Shown here in pieces: positions 6,088 through 8,436 of a DNA stretch of 8,436 nt. The DNA is taken from positions 1-8,436 of the forward strand of contig DAXQ01000015.1 of NCBI GenBank assembly GCA_002506485.1, read 5' to 3'. The position numbers and the translations under genes were made by a program. This DNA comes from Euryarchaeota archaeon UBA136. GTDB taxonomy: Archaea > Thermoplasmatota > Poseidoniia > MGIII > CG-Epi1. Below the pieces are notes generated by a model that saw only the letters and a program-made list of their open reading frames with translations, searched no databases and was not told where the DNA came from. How positions within the stretch are numbered: the stretch's first letter is position 1; the number at the start of each line of letters is the position of its first letter.

Positions 6088-7059
6088 ATGAAATTTAGCC
6101 AAATTTTGACAGTGGTCATTGGTGTATGTGTGCTGGCATCCGCGATGCCTGCAAGCGCAGCAACAATGAACTATAAGCTAGGTGTACAATCAGGAACTAC
6201 CTCTGATGTGTATGCAGCAGACAGCCTGGCAAACGCTGAGGTTAGCGGTTTCGATACTATCGATCTCGCAATTGAAGCTTTGAAACAGGGTGATGTAGAC
6301 TTTGTTCTTGGTGACCTACCAACTCTAAAGTTCTATCAAGCAGCAGACTCGGATGGACTATCAATTGCAGGTTCATTCAGTGAAGAGGACTTCGGTATCG
6401 CAGTGGCTTCTGGAGAAAGTGATTTACTAGCAGCAATCAATGTCGCCCTGACCGAGATTGTTGATTCTGGTGAATATGACACTATCTTCGCAGCTACTTT
6501 CGGCGATGAAATTGTGGTCTTGACTGATGATACTGATGCAGATACTGCAACAGCATACCCAGACGCAGCAAACGCTTCTGGAGCACTGGCTGCTGTATTA
6601 GAGGCAGGGAATCTAAACTTTGGTACAGATCCATTTTACCCGCCTTTTGAGAGCTATGCCTCTGACAATGTAACAGTCGAAGGATTCGATGCAGACATCG
6701 GCAATGCAATAGGGGCTAAGATAGCTGCAGCATACAATCAGAATGTCAGTGTTACATTTGTTGAAAAGTCATGGGACGAGATTCTAACATTCCAATATGA
6801 TGGCTACGATGCAACTTTGTCAGCTATGACAAAAACCGCTCAGAGAGCAGAGAACACCGATTTCTCAAGAGCTTACTACTCAAGCAAGCAGGGAATTCTG
6901 GCTTCTGCAGACTCACCAACCATAAGTGGTGTCGCTGATCTGAACGGAACCTATGACGTCGCAGACCCAGTAGAGGAAGAGGACGACTCACCTAGTGTTA
7001 CACTAGTTATTTCGGCTCTGACAGTCGGTCTTATTGCTGTAGCAAGAAGAAAGAACTAA
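6088..7059 (+). CDS. Circularly permuted, membrane-anchored amino acid ABC solute-binding protein
   Basis: The 323-residue protein starts with a Sec signal peptide (1-24, cut near ASA/AT). It then has both halves of a family-3 (GlnH/HisJ-like) binding protein in reversed order. Residues 29-139 match the usual second half: KLGVQSGTTSD, FDTIDLAIEALKQGDVDFVLGD, then the terminal helix SGEYDTIFAATFG. After an acidic, Ala-rich linker (140-174), residues 175-287 match the usual first half: NFGTDPFYPPFESY, VEGFDADIGNAIG, SWDEIL, YDATLSAMTKTAQRAENTDF and VADLNGTY. Arg253 and Asp76, the family's carboxylate and amino-group ligands, are retained, so an amino acid ligand is expected. An acidic stretch (295-300), a hydrophobic helix (303-318) and RRKN form a C-terminal membrane anchor. 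It diverges from the permease operon, its likely partner. The permutation is inferred by eye from motif order. Confidence 0.88.
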   Translation: MKFSQILTVVIGVCVLASAMPASAATMNYKLGVQSGTTSDVYAADSLANAEVSGFDTIDLAIEALKQGDVDFVLGDLPTLKFYQAADSDGLSIAGSFSEEDFGIAVASGESDLLAAINVALTEIVDSGEYDTIFAATFGDEIVVLTDDTDADTATAYPDAANASGALAAVLEAGNLNFGTDPFYPPFESYASDNVTVEGFDADIGNAIGAKIAAAYNQNVSVTFVEKSWDEILTFQYDGYDATLSAMTKTAQRAENTDFSRAYYSSKQGILASADSPTISGVADLNGTYDVADPVEEEDDSPSVTLVISALTVGLIAVARRKN

Positions 7060-7080
7060 GCAAGCAAGAAATTGCCTCAA

Positions 7081-7106
7081 GGGAGCCTGCCTTCAGGCAG
7101 GTTCCT
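7081..7106 (+). terminator. Strong hairpin after the binding-protein gene
   Basis: Arms GGGAGCCTGCC (7081-7091) and GGCAGGTTCCT (7096-7106) pair over 11 positions with two G-U pairs and a TTCA loop. It begins 21 nt after the stop at 7059 and ends 8 nt before the next ATG. No T-run follows, so it is not a typical T-rich archaeal terminator. It may instead protect the 3' end of the abundant binding-protein mRNA or limit translation of the next gene. Confidence 0.5.
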
Positions 7107-7114
7107 AGGACATT

Positions 7115-7435
7115 ATGAAAGTAGGAATTGTAATAAGCCAGACTGATCCAGAGACGGTCTGGAATGCCTTCAGGTTTGCGAATTTTTCAATAGGCAAAAA
7201 TCATCAGGTCAGAACTTTTTTAATCGGAAAAGGTGTAGAATCTGTTGAAATAGTTCATAAAGAGTTTAAGGTGATCGAAGAGATTAACAAATATGTGGAA
7301 ACGGGCGGTCAAATATTTGCCTGTGGCACTTGCCTAGTTTCACGTAACAAAGAAGGAACCCCCATCTGTCCAATGTCAACCATGCAAGACTTGATGGAAC
7401 TTGTAGAAGAATCAGATAAAATTGTTTCTTTCTAA
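7115..7435 (+). CDS. DsrE/DsrF-like small sulfur-relay-type protein
   Basis: The 106-residue protein fits the DsrE-like fold. A first strand MKVGIVIS leads to a helix at DPETVWNAFRFANFSIGK, then a strand VRTFLIGKGVE, and then the family signature GGQIFACGTCLVSR (64-77) with Cys70 and Cys73, plus Cys85 in ICPMS. The Cys at the signature is the position that carries persulfide sulfur in active DsrE/TusD relatives. Whether this one moves sulfur is unproven, since many archaeal members are single-gene and uncharacterised. Cytoplasmic, no signal peptide. It starts 8 nt after the hairpin at 7081-7106 and has no obvious TATA box of its own in the short gap, so it may be transcribed by read-through from the binding-protein gene. 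No other sulfur-relay genes (DsrF/H, TusA) are in the window. Confidence 0.75.
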   Translation: MKVGIVISQTDPETVWNAFRFANFSIGKNHQVRTFLIGKGVESVEIVHKEFKVIEEINKYVETGGQIFACGTCLVSRNKEGTPICPMSTMQDLMELVEESDKIVSF

Positions 7436-7460
7436 TTAATCAGAGATAATTTGTGAAAAC

Positions 7461-7468
7461 CTATATAC
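7461..7468 (+). promoter_or_regulatory. TATA box of the helical-repeat protein gene
   Basis: CTATATAC, preceded by the purine-rich GTGAAAAC that could serve as a TFB-recognition element, lies about 48-55 nt before the ATG at 7516. It predicts a leader of about 25 nt, longer than for the other genes here. Confidence 0.45.
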
Positions 7469-7515
7469 CTAAGTAATTGATGAAAGATAACTGGTGTTAT
7501 CCTTGATGTGAAGTT

Positions 7516-8379
7516 ATGGAAACTGAAAACTACAAGAGTTTAGAGGCTAAACCTCTATTTGATAGCCAAAATAGAATTGAATCGTTATTTGATAGATTAT
7601 CTGGAGTAATAAAAAAGAATAAAAATCCTGATGGTTCAGTTAAGGAGGAGCATTGGTCCGACGATCAGCAGCAGGAATGGGAAGAACTTAGAGCAGAGAT
7701 TGAAACATCCAAAGAGAATATACAAGTAATCTATAATCCAGATGGTACAATTTATGATAAGGCAAGGTCAAAAAGAACCAATTCATTTTGGAAAAGAATT
7801 CAATTAATTAATTTAGGTATAGATCTAGCTGATATTATGATTCATGTTCCTGACCTTAAAGTTGGCTCCGGAAGCAAGGTACTTGAAACAGGAAGAACAT
7901 ACAGTTTAAAGTATTTTGAAAGTATAATGTGGGCACCAAGAACCATTGGAAAAGGATTGAAAGGAATGGATCTGAAAGATGCTCCAGATATTATTGAAGG
8001 AGGATTGAAAATGGCAGGAAAGGGTTTGGAACACGCGGGTGACGTTGTAGAATCTAGTCTAGGTCTGACACAGGTGACTGGTAAAACTGCCCAGGCTGTT
8101 GCAGAAGCGGCTCCACATGCCATTGAGGCGGGCCTTAAGAGTGCTGAAGTGGCAATCAAAGTACTTGAAGCATCTCCGCAAGCTATTGAGGCTGGACTTA
8201 AGGGTGCTGAAGTGGCAGTCAAAGTAATTGCAGCGTCTCCACAGGCTATTGAGGCTGGACTTAAAGCAGCTGAAGCTGCCATGGTCCTTCTGGAAGTTGC
8301 ACCAAAAGCCATTGAAGTTGCCGCAGGTTCAGCTGAAATTCTAAAATTTGTGGGGAGTCTAGCCTCCATACTGAAGTAA
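7516..8379 (+). CDS. Unknown protein with 21-residue Ala-rich helical repeats
   Basis: I do not recognise this 287-residue family. The N-terminal part (1-110) is charged and helical with two PDG turns (38-40, 75-77) and a Trp-rich acidic stretch HWSDDQQQEWEELRAEI (46-62). A middle part (110-155) links to a repeat region. From residue 198 there are four units of exactly 21 residues, each placed by a proline at 200, 221, 242 and 263, with consensus A-S/A-P-x-A-I-E-A-G-L-K-x-A-E-V-A-x-K-V-L-E. A weaker copy begins at Pro157. Each unit would form an amphipathic helix with a turn, so a helical bundle, solenoid or membrane-surface binding rod is possible. No signal peptide or clear transmembrane segment is present. 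Cytoplasmic location is assumed. Confidence 0.7.
   Translation: METENYKSLEAKPLFDSQNRIESLFDRLSGVIKKNKNPDGSVKEEHWSDDQQQEWEELRAEIETSKENIQVIYNPDGTIYDKARSKRTNSFWKRIQLINLGIDLADIMIHVPDLKVGSGSKVLETGRTYSLKYFESIMWAPRTIGKGLKGMDLKDAPDIIEGGLKMAGKGLEHAGDVVESSLGLTQVTGKTAQAVAEAAPHAIEAGLKSAEVAIKVLEASPQAIEAGLKGAEVAVKVIAASPQAIEAGLKAAEAAMVLLEVAPKAIEVAAGSAEILKFVGSLASILK
8107..8358 (+). repeat. 63-bp coding tandem repeats, four units
   Basis: Units lie at 8107-8169, 8170-8232, 8233-8295 and 8296-8358. Units 2 and 3 share an exact run around the codons for AIEAGLK, including synonymous positions, which points to fairly recent duplication. The last unit is the most diverged. Each encodes one 21-residue helix repeat. 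Confidence 0.75.
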
Positions 8380-8384
8380 AATCA

Positions 8385-8390
8385 TTTTTT
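8385..8390 (+). terminator. T-run terminator after the repeat protein
   Basis: A run of six T residues starts 5 nt after the stop codon. Archaeal RNA polymerase can stop at such oligo-T stretches without a hairpin. Confidence 0.4.
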
Positions 8391-8436
8391 ACCTTATCCC
8401 GTTTTATCGTATATTGGGCTTTCATCCAGATACATG
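8391..8436. other. Right edge: ambiguous start or end of another gene
   Basis: On the minus strand, 8394-8436 reads as an open end YLDESPIYDKTG followed by TAA, which could be the C-terminus of a convergent gene. On the plus strand an ATG at 8434-8436 is preceded by the A/T-rich GTTTTATCGTATATT, which could be a leaderless promoter. The window ends before either can be decided. Confidence 0.25.

Noticed and set aside
6088..7059. Possibility that the binding-protein gene is two broken genes or carries a frameshift
   Set aside because: One uninterrupted frame runs from signal peptide to membrane anchor, with ligand residues kept in both halves, which fits an intact permuted protein better than decay. 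Mis-assembly cannot be ruled out from sequence alone.
7842..8369. 175-codon open frame on the minus strand opposite the repeat region
   Set aside because: It is an antisense shadow of the Ala-rich repeats: composition is dominated by Ala, Ser and Pro, and no promoter or family features are visible.

Overview
The window looks archaeal. Most genes are preceded by an A/T-rich TATA-type box about 24-55 nt before the start codon, with little or no leader and no convincing Shine-Dalgarno sequence. The secreted solute-binding protein ends in a hydrophobic helix plus Arg-Arg-Lys tail, as archaeal cell-surface proteins often do. Base composition is A/T-rich and genes are tightly packed. The best guess is an uncultivated euryarchaeal-type lineage (marine Thermoplasmatota are one candidate), but the lineage cannot be fixed from this sequence alone.

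Layout. (1) Positions 1-615: the start of a minus-strand PQ-loop/SemiSWEET-like transporter and a plus-strand gamma-glutamylcyclotransferase-like gene diverge from one near-symmetric TATA box. (2) Positions 616-896: a very A/T-rich gap with an imperfect 33-nt direct repeat and a cluster of GAAAC/GTTTC half-sites. (3) Positions 897-2326: a complete XerA/XerD-type tyrosine recombinase overlapping (ATGA) a PD-(D/E)XK-type nuclease-like gene. (4) Positions 2328-5999, minus strand: a four-gene operon, read from 5999 downwards: ABC permease with an extracellular seven-bladed propeller at its N-terminus, ABC ATPase, small cupin, and NfeD-like membrane protein, with junctions of 1 nt overlap, 2 nt gap and 2 nt gap. 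(5) Positions 6088-7059, plus strand, divergent from the operon: the solute-binding protein. (6) Positions 7115-8379: a DsrE-like protein, then a protein with 21-residue alanine-rich helical repeats.

The centrepiece is the polar-amino-acid-type ABC importer at 3391-7059. Its binding protein appears to be circularly permuted: the half that is normally C-terminal comes first, directly after the signal peptide, and the half that is normally N-terminal follows a 35-residue linker and leads into a C-terminal membrane anchor. The residues expected to bind an amino acid (Arg253 and Asp76) are retained. Its partner permease is fused to a Ycf48-like propeller that membrane topology places outside the cell. 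A permuted, membrane-tethered receptor next to a propeller-capped permease is an architecture I do not recognise as described.

The recombinase-nuclease pair, with repeats in front of it, is the second area of interest. It could be a small mobile or genome-maintenance module.
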